Below, piece by piece: positions 1 through 8,368 of a stretch of 64,000 nucleotides of DNA. The DNA comes from DDH964 sp963806685 (GTDB taxonomy: Bacteria; Desulfobacterota; Desulfuromonadia; Desulfuromonadales; DDH964): contig CAWDZB010000020.1 of the NCBI GenBank assembly GCA_963806685.1, forward strand, positions 19,844-83,843, given 5' to 3'. Each line of letters begins with the position of its first letter. Position 1 is the stretch's first letter. A model generated the notes under the pieces. It saw only the letters and a program-made list of their open reading frames with translations. It was not told the DNA's origin and ran no database searches. Made by a program: the position numbers and the translations under genes.

Positions 1-224
1 TCGACCGCGCCGGCGTCCTCTTCCGGCGGGGCAGGGAAGCCGCGCAGCCGGCAGAGGACGGTTCCCGCGACGCTCCGGATCAGCGCCCAGAGCCCGTCCT
101 CCCCCTCCGTGATGAGCCGGACAACCTCACCCTCCACCCAGTGCCGGGACGTCCCATCGAAGTCCAGCACCTCGATCCAGCCGTGCGTGCCGACGGCATA
201 ATCGTTTTCTTCCCCGCTCGCCAT
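1..224 (-). CDS. Partial hypothetical protein (N-terminal 74 residues)
   Basis: An open frame starts at the ATG at 224 and runs off the left edge. A purine-rich GGGAGAAG lies just before the start. The visible 74 residues begin MASGEENDYAVGTHGW and are acidic, with WIEVLDFDG and HWVEGEVVRL segments. There is no signal peptide or membrane segment. The family is not recognised. Codon use matches the neighbours, so it is probably a real gene. Confidence 0.55.
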   Translation of the reverse strand, partial: MASGEENDYAVGTHGWIEVLDFDGTSRHWVEGEVVRLITEGEDGLWALIRSVAGTVLCRLRGFPAPPEEDAGAV

Positions 225-307
225 TGCTTCTCCCTCGTCGCTGCCGTCAGGGCGGTGCCCCTGCTCTGAGGTTACCACGGCAGAGCCGGGGTCTCCCGGT
301 GCGGCGC

Positions 308-339
308 AAAAAAGGAGACCGGCCTGGTGGCCGGTCTCC
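308..339 (-). terminator. Rho-independent terminator after elbB
   Basis: An 11-bp perfect stem (GGAGACCGGCC with its complement) has a 4-nt loop and is followed on the minus strand by six T. It lies 27 nt past the elbB stop codon. Confidence 0.85.
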
Positions 340-366
340 GGGAGGAGCAGGGGTTTGCGGCGGCGC

Positions 367-1029
367 TCAGATCATCTCGAGGAGCGCCTTGACGGTCTTC
401 TCAATGCCGTCCGCCGCTTCGCTGATGTGCTCGGCGAGCATGTAGGCGGGACTGGAGATCAGCTTGTTGTCGCGGTCAATGACGCATTCCCGCACCGGGC
501 AGGTTACATGCTTGGTCCCCATCTGTTCCAGGGCCTGGGCGGTCCCCTCGTCGGTGCCGATGGTCAGCTGGTGGGCGAGCTTCTCGTTCCCCAGCACCCG
601 GGAGACCAGCGCCGGGGCGATGCAGACAGCAGCCAGCGGCTTCTTCGCCGCAATGGTCTCGCGCACCAGGCGGGCGACGTCGGGGTTGACGTCGCAGTCG
701 GCCCCCTTGACCGCGAAATTGCAGAGATTCTTGGCCGCCCCGAAGCCGCCGGGGAGGATCAGGGCGTCGAAATCGGCAATTTTCACTTCCTTGATATCGC
801 GGATCTTGCCCCGGGCGATGCGTGCTGCCTCGACCAAAACATTGCGTGTTTCTCCTTCTGCCACTTCGCCGGTGAGGTGGTTGACGACGTGCAGCTGCGG
901 AACGTTGGGCGCCATGCACAGCGCCTCGGCGCCGGCCCGGTCGAGGGCCAGCAGAGTTATGACCGCCTCATGGATTTCGCTGCCGTCATAAACACCGCAA
1001 CCGGACAGGATGACACCGACTTTCGCCAT
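367..1029 (-). CDS. elbB: ElbB-type DJ-1/PfpI family glyoxalase-like protein
   Basis: The 220-aa protein matches the class I glutamine amidotransferase-like ElbB (isoprenoid biosynthesis protein with amidotransferase-like domain) over its full length. It starts MAKVGVILSGCGVYDGSEIHE. The central ILPGGFGAAKNL segment and the nucleophile elbow VCIAPAL with Cys136 are typical. E. coli ElbB has glyoxalase activity in vitro, but its physiological role is unclear, so no specific pathway is claimed. It is cytosolic, with no signal peptide. The gene stands alone: a terminator follows, and the XRE-cupin gene ends 128 nt upstream on the same strand. Confidence 0.88.
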   Translation of the reverse strand: MAKVGVILSGCGVYDGSEIHEAVITLLALDRAGAEALCMAPNVPQLHVVNHLTGEVAEGETRNVLVEAARIARGKIRDIKEVKIADFDALILPGGFGAAKNLCNFAVKGADCDVNPDVARLVRETIAAKKPLAAVCIAPALVSRVLGNEKLAHQLTIGTDEGTAQALEQMGTKHVTCPVRECVIDRDNKLISSPAYMLAEHISEAADGIEKTVKALLEMI

Positions 1030-1156
1030 GATGCAAACCTCCTTGGATGCAGGGAAGAAACAGGGGACGGGGCCGGGGCGAAGAATCTCCGGCCGCGGAT
1101 GCGGGATACAGCAAAGGTTAGAAAATTTGCCGCCGATGTCAAGCCGCAGGGGAAGG

Positions 1157-1753
1157 TCAGTCCCGCGAGTAGACCACCGCCACCGCCCGCGGCCGTTCCG
1201 GGCCGACAGCGACGTAGCCGTGGGGCTCGTTGGAGTCGTAGTAGACCGAGTCGCCGGGATGCATGGTCATCACCTTGTCACCGTAATGGAGTTCCAGTTC
1301 CCCCTCGAGGAGAAACAGGAATTCTTCCCCCTGGTGGCTGACCAGCATCTCATCCTGCCAGTTGCGGGCGTCGAATTCGACCAGGAACGGTTCCATGTTG
1401 CGCAGACGCTTGCCGACCGCGAGGGAATGGTAGGTGTAGGGGGGCGCCGCGGGGTCGCCGCCGGCAGTGCGCCGTGGCTGGAGGTGGCGTTCTCCGGCGC
1501 GGACCAGGATGCACTTTTCGCTGTCCCCTTCCTCCTGAAAGAAGTGGTGGAGGTTGACCCGCAGGGCCTTGGCGATGCGCAGCAGGGTGGCCAGCGGCGG
1601 AATGACCTGGTCATTCTCGATCTGCGACAGCAGCGGCTTGGAGAGGCCGGTCGCCTCGGCAAGCTGCTGCAGGGTCAGTCGCTGCTCCTGGCGCAGGCGG
1701 CGGACCTTGCGGCCGATCTCCAGTTCCTTGACTTCTTCGCGGATCCTGTTCAT
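1157..1753 (-). CDS. XRE-family regulator with C-terminal cupin domain
   Basis: The product is a 198-aa DNA-binding regulator. Residues about 12-68 form an XRE-type helix-turn-helix (LTLQQLAEATGLSKPLLSQIEN). Residues about 120-195 form a cupin sensor domain with HQGEEFLFLLEGELELHYGD and PGDSVYYDSNEPHGY, which retain the His/Glu metal- or ligand-binding pattern. This architecture is common in PuuR/SutR-like regulators of amine, amino-acid or sulfur metabolism; the ligand cannot be told here. I chose the ATG at 1753 rather than the in-frame upstream start at 1849, because the extra residues are not HTH-like and a perfect palindrome sits just before this ATG. Confidence 0.85.
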   Translation of the reverse strand: MNRIREEVKELEIGRKVRRLRQEQRLTLQQLAEATGLSKPLLSQIENDQVIPPLATLLRIAKALRVNLHHFFQEEGDSEKCILVRAGERHLQPRRTAGGDPAAPPYTYHSLAVGKRLRNMEPFLVEFDARNWQDEMLVSHQGEEFLFLLEGELELHYGDKVMTMHPGDSVYYDSNEPHGYVAVGPERPRAVAVVYSRD

Positions 1754-1763
1754 GCCCTTATCC

Positions 1764-1776
1764 TCAATATTATTGA
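1764..1776. promoter_or_regulatory. Palindromic operator candidate before the XRE-cupin gene
   Basis: TCAATATTATTGA is a perfect palindrome (6+1+6) whose edge is 10 nt from the regulator start codon. HTH regulators of this class commonly repress themselves through such sites. Self-regulation is inferred. Confidence 0.45.
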
Positions 1777-1896
1777 CCAATTTACTACCTGCGGTGGCCT
1801 GGGAAGTCAAGGCCTTTGTCGGTTGTCCCCACGGCGGGTGGGTTTTCACCGGCGGCTATGCTATCCTGCCCCGAATCGCTGAGGGGAGGAGGTTCG

Positions 1897-2110
1897 ATGA
1901 CGGACCAGTTTCTGGCCCTGGCGGGGATTCGCAGCGTGCTCTTCGATCTCGACGGCACCCTGCTGCGGGTCGAAATGAACGAATTCATTCCCGGCTGGAT
2001 CGGCGAACTCGCCGACTATTTCGCACCGGGTGCTACCTGAGCACTTTGCCTACACCCTGCTGGAGGCAATTCGTGCCCTGCTCGCCGGGGCGGGGGGAAA
2101 AGGCAGCGGC
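1897..2110 (+). pseudogene. Truncated and frameshifted HAD-superfamily hydrolase remnant
   Basis: The ATG at 1897 opens a frame encoding MTDQFLALAGIRSVLFDLDGTLL, a canonical HAD motif I (DxDGT), then a stretch typical of HAD cap entry. It stops at TGA 2038-2040. In the +1 frame from about 2029 the text continues as LPEHFAYTLLEAIRALLAG, which fits HAD family spacing, so a one-base insertion near 2030 is likely. Past about 2110 no frame resembles the family, so most of the enzyme (motifs II-IV) is missing. It looks like a decayed gene, not just a sequencing error. From 2110 to 2464 I see no convincing gene. Confidence 0.55.
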
Positions 2111-2464
2111 GAGCAAGCAGATGCTGGCCAACGTCAAGCGGCAGCTAGGTATTACCCCGTCCAATTTCGCGCCCGGTTCGGGTGCTTCGTCAGCAGCCAC
2201 ACCGACCTCTGCCGGCTCCCTGGCCAGTTCGCTGCAACCGGCCGAACGAATTGACAGAATGGCGGTTTTCGGCTAGTCTGCGCACTGGCTGCGGGGCTTC
2301 GCTCATGTCCGGAGGAGGCCTGTCCGGGGACCATGGCGGTGACAGTGCCCTCCCGACGCCTCCACTCTGGCGGTCGGCCTCGCTTCCCGGTGCTGCCGAC
2401 CGGGTCCGCACCGGGTGCCGGATGTCAATCTTGCAGACTGCCAACCTTCAGACAGGGAGGATGC

Positions 2465-2734
2465 ATGGCCAGGCTTGTGGATAAACCCGATCTCGCCTTT
2501 CGCTTGGCGCGCGCGATCGTCTCGGATATCGCCCTCTACAACCAGGAAAAGGTTCGGGATGGGATCAAGAACGATAATATTTTCGACCTGTTGTCGGAGG
2601 AGCTCCAGGAAGGTCGCGACCATTTCCACACCCGGGTCTCCCCGGAAATGAAAGATCGCGATCACCTCTACGACCGCGCGGTGGTCGACGTCATGATTCG
2701 CCAGGCCGGAAAGATCGAGAGTTCAATCTGGTAA
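2465..2734 (+). CDS. Conserved small hypothetical protein upstream of rluD
   Basis: The 89-aa soluble protein starts MARLVDKPDLAFRLARAIVSD and is charged and probably helical. The ATG at 2465 follows GGGAGG with good spacing. Its stop codon abuts the rluD start (TAA then ATG with no gap), so the two are co-transcribed and probably coupled. No catalytic motif is visible. I believe similar proteins precede rluD in related Desulfuromonadia, but the function is unknown. Confidence 0.75.
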   Translation: MARLVDKPDLAFRLARAIVSDIALYNQEKVRDGIKNDNIFDLLSEELQEGRDHFHTRVSPEMKDRDHLYDRAVVDVMIRQAGKIESSIW

Positions 2735-3742
2735 ATGAAGCGGGTGTTCGACTTTCCTCCCGGGCGGGTTCCAGAGCGGCTCGACCGCTTCCTTGCCGAG
2801 GTCCTTCCCGAAGTAACCCGCTCCCAGCTCAAGCGGTTGATTGACGAGGGGCAAGTGCTACTCACCGGAGCCCCGGTTAAACCCGGGCTGAAGCTACGCG
2901 GCGGCGAGCGGCTCAGCGTCAACCTGCCGGAACCGGTGCAGGTCGAAGCCCGGCCCGAGAATATCCCGCTGACCATACTTTACGAGGATGCCCACCTGAT
3001 CGTGGTCGACAAGCCGGCCGGTCTGGTAGTGCACCCGGCCCCTGGCCACCAGGGCGGCACCCTGGTCAATGCGCTGCTCCACCACTGTCACGACCTCGCC
3101 GGCATCGGCGGCAGCCTTCGACCGGGGATCGTCCATCGCCTCGACAAGGAGACCTCCGGGGTGCTGGTCGCCACCAAGGACGACGCCACCCACAACGGCC
3201 TGGCCAGGCAGTTCAAGCTCCACACCATTCATCGCCGCTACCTGGCCCTGGTCCATGGTTTGATGGAGGCCAATAGCGGAACCGTCGATCGCGCTATCGG
3301 CCGCCATCCGACGGAACGCAAGAAGATGAGCAGCAGCTCCCGCAGCGGCCGGCGTGCCGTTACCCACTGGCAGGTCCGGCAGCGATTTACCGCCGACCGC
3401 CTGACCCTGCTTGAGCTGCGCCTGGAAACCGGCCGTACCCACCAGATCCGGGTGCACCTTTCGGAGCTGGGGTTCCCGGTGGTCGGCGATCCGGTTTACG
3501 GCCGTTCCGGCCGGCTGCGGACGATCGACGACCCTCGGCTGCTCATCCTGTTGTCGCGGCTGCAGCGCCAGTTTCTGCATGCCCGGCTGCTCGGCTTCGT
3601 GCATCCCGTCACTGCGACCTACATGGAGTTCGAAAGCCCCCCGCCGGCGGAGTTGGCCGGCATCCTCTCCTATCTAGAAGCCAAGTACCGGGCCGCTGCG
3701 GCAGACGCTCCACCGCCCGGCTCCACGGAGTCCCCGCAATGA
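2735..3742 (+). CDS. rluD: RluA/RluD-family 23S rRNA pseudouridine synthase
   Basis: The 335-aa protein has an N-terminal S4 RNA-binding domain (about residues 14-70, ERLDRFLAEVLPEVTRSQLKRL) and a pseudouridine synthase domain with the signature GIVHRLDKETSG. Asp137 is the expected catalytic residue. The later RTHQIRVHLSELG and VVGDPVYG motifs are intact. RluD makes pseudouridines in helix 69 of 23S rRNA; paralogues such as RluC differ only in target, so the exact site is inferred. The gene overlaps pgeF by 4 nt (ATGA), an arrangement common in many bacteria. Confidence 0.9.
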   Translation: MKRVFDFPPGRVPERLDRFLAEVLPEVTRSQLKRLIDEGQVLLTGAPVKPGLKLRGGERLSVNLPEPVQVEARPENIPLTILYEDAHLIVVDKPAGLVVHPAPGHQGGTLVNALLHHCHDLAGIGGSLRPGIVHRLDKETSGVLVATKDDATHNGLARQFKLHTIHRRYLALVHGLMEANSGTVDRAIGRHPTERKKMSSSSRSGRRAVTHWQVRQRFTADRLTLLELRLETGRTHQIRVHLSELGFPVVGDPVYGRSGRLRTIDDPRLLILLSRLQRQFLHARLLGFVHPVTATYMEFESPPPAELAGILSYLEAKYRAAAADAPPPGSTESPQ

Positions 3743-4539
3743 AACTCGTCCGCCAGGGAAAGATCAACTACCTGCAGCCCGCCTGGGCCGGCCAACACCC
3801 GGTGCACGCCGGTTTCACCACCCGCAACGGCGGGGTCAGCCGCCCGCCCTTCAATTCCCTGAACCTCGGCTACAATACCGAGGACCTTCTTTCCAACGTG
3901 GAAGGGAACCGTTCGACCCTGGCCCGGGCCTTCGACCTGCAGCCGCACATGCTTCTCACCATCCGGCAGGTCCACGGCAACGACATCCTGGTCATCGATC
4001 AGCCCAATCCCGATCTCTCCCATTTTCTCGATATCGAGTGCGATGCCATCGTCACCGACCAGCCGGGGATCATGATCGGCATCCTGGTCGCCGACTGTTT
4101 TCCGGTGCTTCTCTATGACCCGCAGCTGCAGGTGGCGGCTTCGGTGCATGTCGGCTGGCGGGGCGCCGCGGCCGGGATCATCGGGCGCACCGTGAGCGCC
4201 ATGCAAAAACTCTTCGGCTGCCGGCCCGAGAGCCTTTTGGCTGCCATCGGTCCCGGCATCGGCGCCCACCGCTACGAGGTCGACCGGCCGGTTCGCGAGG
4301 CCTTCCGCGGTGGCAGCGGCGGCTGGGAGGAGATCGCCAAGGAGGTGGCTCTCGGCAAGTGGCTGCTCGATCTGCGCCACAGCTGCCAGCTGCAGTTGGG
4401 GGCGGCCGGGCTGCTGCCGGAGCGGGTCACGGCGGCCGCGGAGTGTACTTGCTGCCATCGGGAGCTGTTCTTTTCCTACCGGCGCGACAATGGCCAGACG
4501 GGACGGCAGCTCGGATTCATCGGTCTGCAAGAACGCTAG
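3739..4539 (+). CDS. pgeF: Peptidoglycan editing factor PgeF (YfiH, laccase-domain protein)
   Basis: The 266-aa protein belongs to the multicopper polyphenol-oxidase/YfiH family. Visible motifs are GFTTRNGGVS near the N-terminus, the VADCFPVLLYD active-site cysteine block, HVGWRGAAAGII, IGPGIG and a C-terminal CTCCHRELFFSYRRD segment. E. coli PgeF removes mis-incorporated L-Ser from muropeptide precursors, and the family also has purine-nucleoside activity. It is cytosolic. Its start overlaps the rluD stop, so it is translationally coupled to it. Confidence 0.88.
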   Translation: MKLVRQGKINYLQPAWAGQHPVHAGFTTRNGGVSRPPFNSLNLGYNTEDLLSNVEGNRSTLARAFDLQPHMLLTIRQVHGNDILVIDQPNPDLSHFLDIECDAIVTDQPGIMIGILVADCFPVLLYDPQLQVAASVHVGWRGAAAGIIGRTVSAMQKLFGCRPESLLAAIGPGIGAHRYEVDRPVREAFRGGSGGWEEIAKEVALGKWLLDLRHSCQLQLGAAGLLPERVTAAAECTCCHRELFFSYRRDNGQTGRQLGFIGLQER

Positions 4540-4587
4540 CGGCGGTATCCGGTCCCGGCGCCGGAGGGGGGAGGAGAAGCAGGGATT

Positions 4588-7260
4588 ATGGCGGGTGAAC
4601 GGATTCTGGTTGTCGACGACGCGGAAGGGGTGCGCAAGCTGCTGCGCTCCAGCCTGGCCCGGGAAGGTTTCGCCACCCGTTTCGCCGGCAGTGGCGAGGA
4701 AGGGCTGGAGGCGGTCCGACGGGAATCACCCGACCTGATCGTCCTCGATCTCATGTTGCCGGCCATGGACGGTCTGGAGGTTTGCCGCCGGCTCAAGGCC
4801 GATCCGCGCACCCGCGCCATCCCGGTCATCATGCTGACCGGGCGCGGCGAGGAGGCCGACGTCATCCGCGGCCTGGAGATGGGGGCGGACGACTACATGG
4901 TCAAGCCCTTCAGCCCGCGGGTACTGATCGCCCGGCTGCGCGCGGTCCTGCGCCGGCGCAGTGAGGAACTGGGCGACGAGCCTGAACCTCTCCGGCTCCA
5001 CGACCTGGTTATCGACGCGGCCAACGGCGAGGTTTGGGCCGGTCGGGAAAAGGTCACCCTCTCCCACCCCGAATTTCGCTTTCTGCACCTGCTGGCGTCG
5101 GCAGTTCTGGCCGGCGACCAAAATCCCGATTCCTACTTTTTGCCTCCCGCATTGGGAGAGCTTCAATCCGATCCCGGACGTTTTTTCGAGCAGGAAGGGA
5201 TGACGCTGTTCGCCCTCAACCGCCTGGAGCGCATCGCCCCCCTCTTTGCCCGGCTGCCGGAAGGTTTGCTGCAAAGGCATCCCTGGCTTTCCTTCTTTTC
5301 CTCCCTGGTCCGTTTCCACCAGCTGAGCGGAGAATCCCGGGCCTGCCTTGAAGCTGCCCGCGCCGGTTTCTTCGCCAGCGGGGATCGCTGTGGCGAACTC
5401 CTTGCCATTGCCCAGCTGCTTTTGGTGAAGACCCTTTTCCCCGGCGAAACAGCGACCCTGGCAACCCTCGCCGAACGGGCCGAAGAGCTGGTCGAGGACG
5501 CGCTCTCCTGCCTGTGCGGCTATTCGCAGATTCACGTTGCGCAATGTCTGGCCCTGACCGGCATGTTCCACGGTGGAGATGTGCAACGGATAAACCGTTA
5601 CCAGGAGCTGGCCTTGACCCTGGCCGAAGAGCATGCCCTGGTTGGATTCGACGCCCTGGCTTATGTCTGCAGCGGTTTTCAGGCCCTGCGGCGGGGAGAT
5701 CTGAAGGGCCTGTTGGGCCTGCTGGAAAAGGCTCAGCCACTGTTTCAGAACCCACAGACCTGTGCCTGGGAGCGGGCCTTGCTGCGCCTGCTGCAATTGT
5801 ACGCCCTGGTGTTGCAGGGGGATGACCTCAACCGGGAGCGGCTGCTGGGGCGGATGCGGGCGAAGTTTGATCCCCGGCTGCTGGAGCGCTCGCTGCTGCA
5901 CTTGGAATTGGGGCTGCTCGAGGTCATTTCCGCCCTGCTGGGAAAACGCCAGCTCCAGGGGCTGGAGCAGTGCCGAACCAGGCTCAGCGAAGCACCACCG
6001 GTCGGGCAGCATCGCTTCCTGGCCTTTGGAGCCCTGGCCGCCCTGCGCGTCGGCAAGCACGAGGAAGCCGGGCATATGCTGGCGGCGGCACGGCCTCTGC
6101 TGGCCGCCTATGAAGATTGTTTCGACCGGGCCTGGTGCGGGATGCTGCTCGGCGCGGTCGGCCTGCTGCTCGGCGCCGCCGATCCCCGGGACGATCTGGA
6201 CCGGGCGCTGATGGCCGCAGGCGAACTGGGCAATCCCTGGTTGGCAACAGCCATTTCCGGAATCCAGCTGGCCTGCGAGCTCGAAATGGGACGGGATATC
6301 GGAGAAGATCTCCTCCACTGGCTGAGCGAACCCGGGCAGGTTGACGGGCTGGCGCTGCGCTGCTGTCCCCCGGAGATCCGCCAGCGCCTGCTTGCAGCTG
6401 CCCTGGCCGGAGGCCAGGCCGCAGTGGTTCGTCCCCTGGCCGCCAGCCTGAACCTGTGCATAGGCGAAGGCAATACCCTGCTGCCCTTCCTTGAGGTACA
6501 GACACTGGGCGGAATCTCTATCCAGGTTGGGGGCCGGACGGTGGTTCGGGCCGAGGACTTGACCCCGGCCCAAAGGGAATTGCTCGCCCTGCTGGTGGCC
6601 GTGCCGGGAATGAAGCTCAGTCAGGAAGAAGTCCAGCTCGATTTCTGGCCCGACAGCCCACCGGAAAAAGCCCGTTCCAGTTTCGACTCCCTGCTGCTGC
6701 GGTTGCGCAAGACCCTCGACGCGGCCCTGGCACCGAACGCGGCCAGGGATTATCTGCAGCTGCAAAAGGGGATTCTGAGCCTGGACAATGCCCGAGTCGA
6801 TGCTCAAGCCTTTGCGGCGCTGATCCGTCTCGGCCTCGACCTGGTGCGGCGTCGCGAATCCTGGCAGGCCGGCAATGTCTTTGCCCAGGCTCACGCCTTG
6901 TGGAAGGGTTCCTTCATGCCCGGGGCCAGCGCGCGCGATCAAGCCGCCGACTATCGGGAAGAGCTCGATCTGCTCTATGTGGTCGGTATGCAAAGCTGGG
7001 CGGAACTGCTCATGGCCTGGGGAAAGACCGAAAGAGCCGAGACCGTCCTCCATCAGGCCCTGCGCATCGACCGCGTCAATGACCGTTTGATCAAGGCGTT
7101 GTGCCGCTGCCATCTGCGCAGCAACAATCCGATCAAGGCCCGCCAGGTCCTCCAGAATTACGCCGAAACCCTTCGTCGCGAAGCCTATTCCGAGGGGGAA
7201 GTCGAAGAAATTCTCGCCGCTTTTCCCACCATCCTCAAGGGGTGCAGCAACCCCGATTGA
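4588..7260 (+). CDS. Chimeric regulator: response-regulator receiver, broken winged helix, TPR-like middle and C-terminal SARP/BTAD activator
   Basis: This 890-aa protein begins as an OmpR/PhoB response regulator. The REC domain (residues 5-120) has acidic D10/D11, phospho-acceptor D54 and K106. A linker follows, then the first half of a winged helix (about 132-171, ending in a HPEFRFLHLL-like helix). At about residue 171 (nt 5100) the PhoB text stops and becomes a helical, TPR-like region resembling the part after the ATPase domain of MalT-like activators. Residues about 634-730 form a complete SARP winged helix (TLGGISIQVGG, then FWPDSPPEKARSSFDSLLLRLR), and 745-880 the BTAD domain. No Walker A motif is present. 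The reading frame is open throughout, so it may be an in-frame fusion of two genes. No cognate kinase lies next to it. Confidence 0.8.
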   Translation: MAGERILVVDDAEGVRKLLRSSLAREGFATRFAGSGEEGLEAVRRESPDLIVLDLMLPAMDGLEVCRRLKADPRTRAIPVIMLTGRGEEADVIRGLEMGADDYMVKPFSPRVLIARLRAVLRRRSEELGDEPEPLRLHDLVIDAANGEVWAGREKVTLSHPEFRFLHLLASAVLAGDQNPDSYFLPPALGELQSDPGRFFEQEGMTLFALNRLERIAPLFARLPEGLLQRHPWLSFFSSLVRFHQLSGESRACLEAARAGFFASGDRCGELLAIAQLLLVKTLFPGETATLATLAERAEELVEDALSCLCGYSQIHVAQCLALTGMFHGGDVQRINRYQELALTLAEEHALVGFDALAYVCSGFQALRRGDLKGLLGLLEKAQPLFQNPQTCAWERALLRLLQLYALVLQGDDLNRERLLGRMRAKFDPRLLERSLLHLELGLLEVISALLGKRQLQGLEQCRTRLSEAPPVGQHRFLAFGALAALRVGKHEEAGHMLAAARPLLAAYEDCFDRAWCGMLLGAVGLLLGAADPRDDLDRALMAAGELGNPWLATAISGIQLACELEMGRDIGEDLLHWLSEPGQVDGLALRCCPPEIRQRLLAAALAGGQAAVVRPLAASLNLCIGEGNTLLPFLEVQTLGGISIQVGGRTVVRAEDLTPAQRELLALLVAVPGMKLSQEEVQLDFWPDSPPEKARSSFDSLLLRLRKTLDAALAPNAARDYLQLQKGILSLDNARVDAQAFAALIRLGLDLVRRRESWQAGNVFAQAHALWKGSFMPGASARDQAADYREELDLLYVVGMQSWAELLMAWGKTERAETVLHQALRIDRVNDRLIKALCRCHLRSNNPIKARQVLQNYAETLRREAYSEGEVEEILAAFPTILKGCSNPD

Positions 7261-7409
7261 GGTCCCGCCGGATTTTTTGAAAAAAATCCTTGTCCCCTCC
7301 CTTCCGGTGAGAAATTTGTCAGAGTCACCCGCTAAAGTAGTTTCCGTGGTGGCCAAGGTCGGCCACTTGTGACCGCCCGGCCCGGCGCCGGGTTCACGGC
7401 GGAGGGCGT

Positions 7410-7628
7410 GTGGCAAAGTGTGAATTTCTCGATCGCTGCGGGTTCTATCGTAAATATTCCGAAAAACGCAGCCCCGCGTGGCGTGGCCTGTTTACCACCT
7501 ACTGCTGCGGGGATCTGGTCAACTTCTGCGAGCGCTGGAAGGCCTACCGCCGGGCGGGATATATTTTCGGAGACGACATCATGCCCAGCGGCGATCCGGT
7601 TCCGCAACCTTTTACCCTGCTGGTTTAG
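7410..7628 (+). CDS. Small cysteine-rich protein, 72 aa
   Basis: A GTG start at 7410 follows GGAGGG at 7401-7406. The product begins (M)AKCEFLDRCGFYRKYSEK and has five cysteines, including a CC pair in TTYCCGDLVNFCERW. The CxxxxxC start and later YCxGD...C pattern resemble short Cys-rich proteins common in Geobacter-like genomes. They may bind metal or a cluster, but I know of no assigned function. It follows the chimeric regulator by 150 nt. Confidence 0.65.
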   Translation: MAKCEFLDRCGFYRKYSEKRSPAWRGLFTTYCCGDLVNFCERWKAYRRAGYIFGDDIMPSGDPVPQPFTLLV

Positions 7629-7802
7629 CGAGAAAAACCCCAGCAGGTTTGCAGTAGATTCGGAACATCATCGAAGGTCAATGGTCGGAACAGACCGTTT
7701 GAACCGGGCAAAGCTCACAGGTGAGTGGGGAGGGTGGCAGTCAGGAGGGGTTGCCGCCCGTATGTAATTTCCAGTTTCGATGGATTGATTTGGAGGGGGG
7801 AA

Positions 7803-7840
7803 CCCCCGCCCTTAATGCAATAAGGGCGGGGGCTTTTTTT
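7803..7840 (+). terminator. Strong rho-independent terminator
   Basis: A 12-bp perfect stem (CCCCCGCCCTTA and its complement) with a 6-nt loop is followed by seven T. It lies 175 nt past the small Cys-rich gene, with no ORF between, so it ends either a long 3' UTR or a separate small transcript. Confidence 0.85.
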
Positions 7841-7917
7841 ACCCCGATGACCCCCGAGCCCGCAATTCTCCCGCCAGAAAATGATTTTTGTAGTTCTTCC
7901 CATGCATTTAATCATTT

Positions 7918-8058
7918 CTATCCAGTGGAAGGTGCCATGGCCGTTCGGTTTCTGGTCGGCAACTCCCTCGTAGCCGTCGAAGCCAGCATGAAGAACCAGG
8001 CAATACCTGCGATTGATGTAGACAAGGGTAGTACAGAATTGATTCGCTGATTTTTCAT
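7918..8058 (-). CDS. Possible small membrane protein, 46 aa
   Basis: The ATG at 8058 follows an excellent ribosome-binding site (AAGGAGG, 5 nt spacing). The frame reads MKNQRINSVLPLSTSIAG then IAWFFMLASTA, a basic start plus one hydrophobic segment, and ends at TAG 7918-7920. The Shine-Dalgarno and hydrophobic helix support it; its short length and lack of a recognised family argue against it. It could be a small membrane subunit or a chance frame. Confidence 0.35.
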   Translation of the reverse strand: MKNQRINSVLPLSTSIAGIAWFFMLASTATRELPTRNRTAMAPSTG

Positions 8059-8368
8059 AACGCCTCCTTCCCACTCCCTTCCTATAGAAGTGCCGGCCGG
8101 TTGAGCCCTTTCCCTGATTCCTCAAACTGCAATGAGTAGACCACAGCTCCCCGTAACCGCGGTAGTCCGGGGGGCTCCGCATGCTAGATGGCAGGCTGCA
8201 GCCCATCGGGTAGAAATTCCCTAAATTTTTAAAAAGAAAATTAAAATACCCAACCGCCTGAACCTTCGAGAAAAAGGTTCGATACCAAAATAAACTCTAA
8301 ATGCAGTCCAAAGAGAAATTGCCGCAGGCCCCCGCAGGAGAAATCCTCCAGGTCAAAGCAAGAAGGGC
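8059..8368. other. Non-coding stretch between trkH and the possible 46-aa gene
   Basis: There is no convincing gene. 8215-8305 is a distinctly AT-rich island. 8090-8215, read on the minus strand, is GC-rich and rich in short complementary runs, for example GATGG with CCATC and a run around CCGCGG. It could be a structured 5' leader of the small minus-strand ORF. I could not match it to a known riboswitch class. Confidence 0.4.

Noticed and set aside
7270..7290. GGATTTTTT/AAAAAATCC hairpin after the chimeric regulator
   Set aside because: It is nearly all A/T with a 2-nt loop and no GC-rich stem; not a convincing terminator.
4726..7416. Very long minus-strand open frame (896 codons)
   Set aside because: It is a mirror of the chimeric regulator gene. 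Gln/Gly-rich text without any domain and the GC-rich codon pattern explain it.
8090..8215. Riboswitch in the leader of the 46-aa frame
   Set aside because: I compared it by eye with TPP, cobalamin, cyclic-di-GMP, ydaO and fluoride patterns and found no conserved core.
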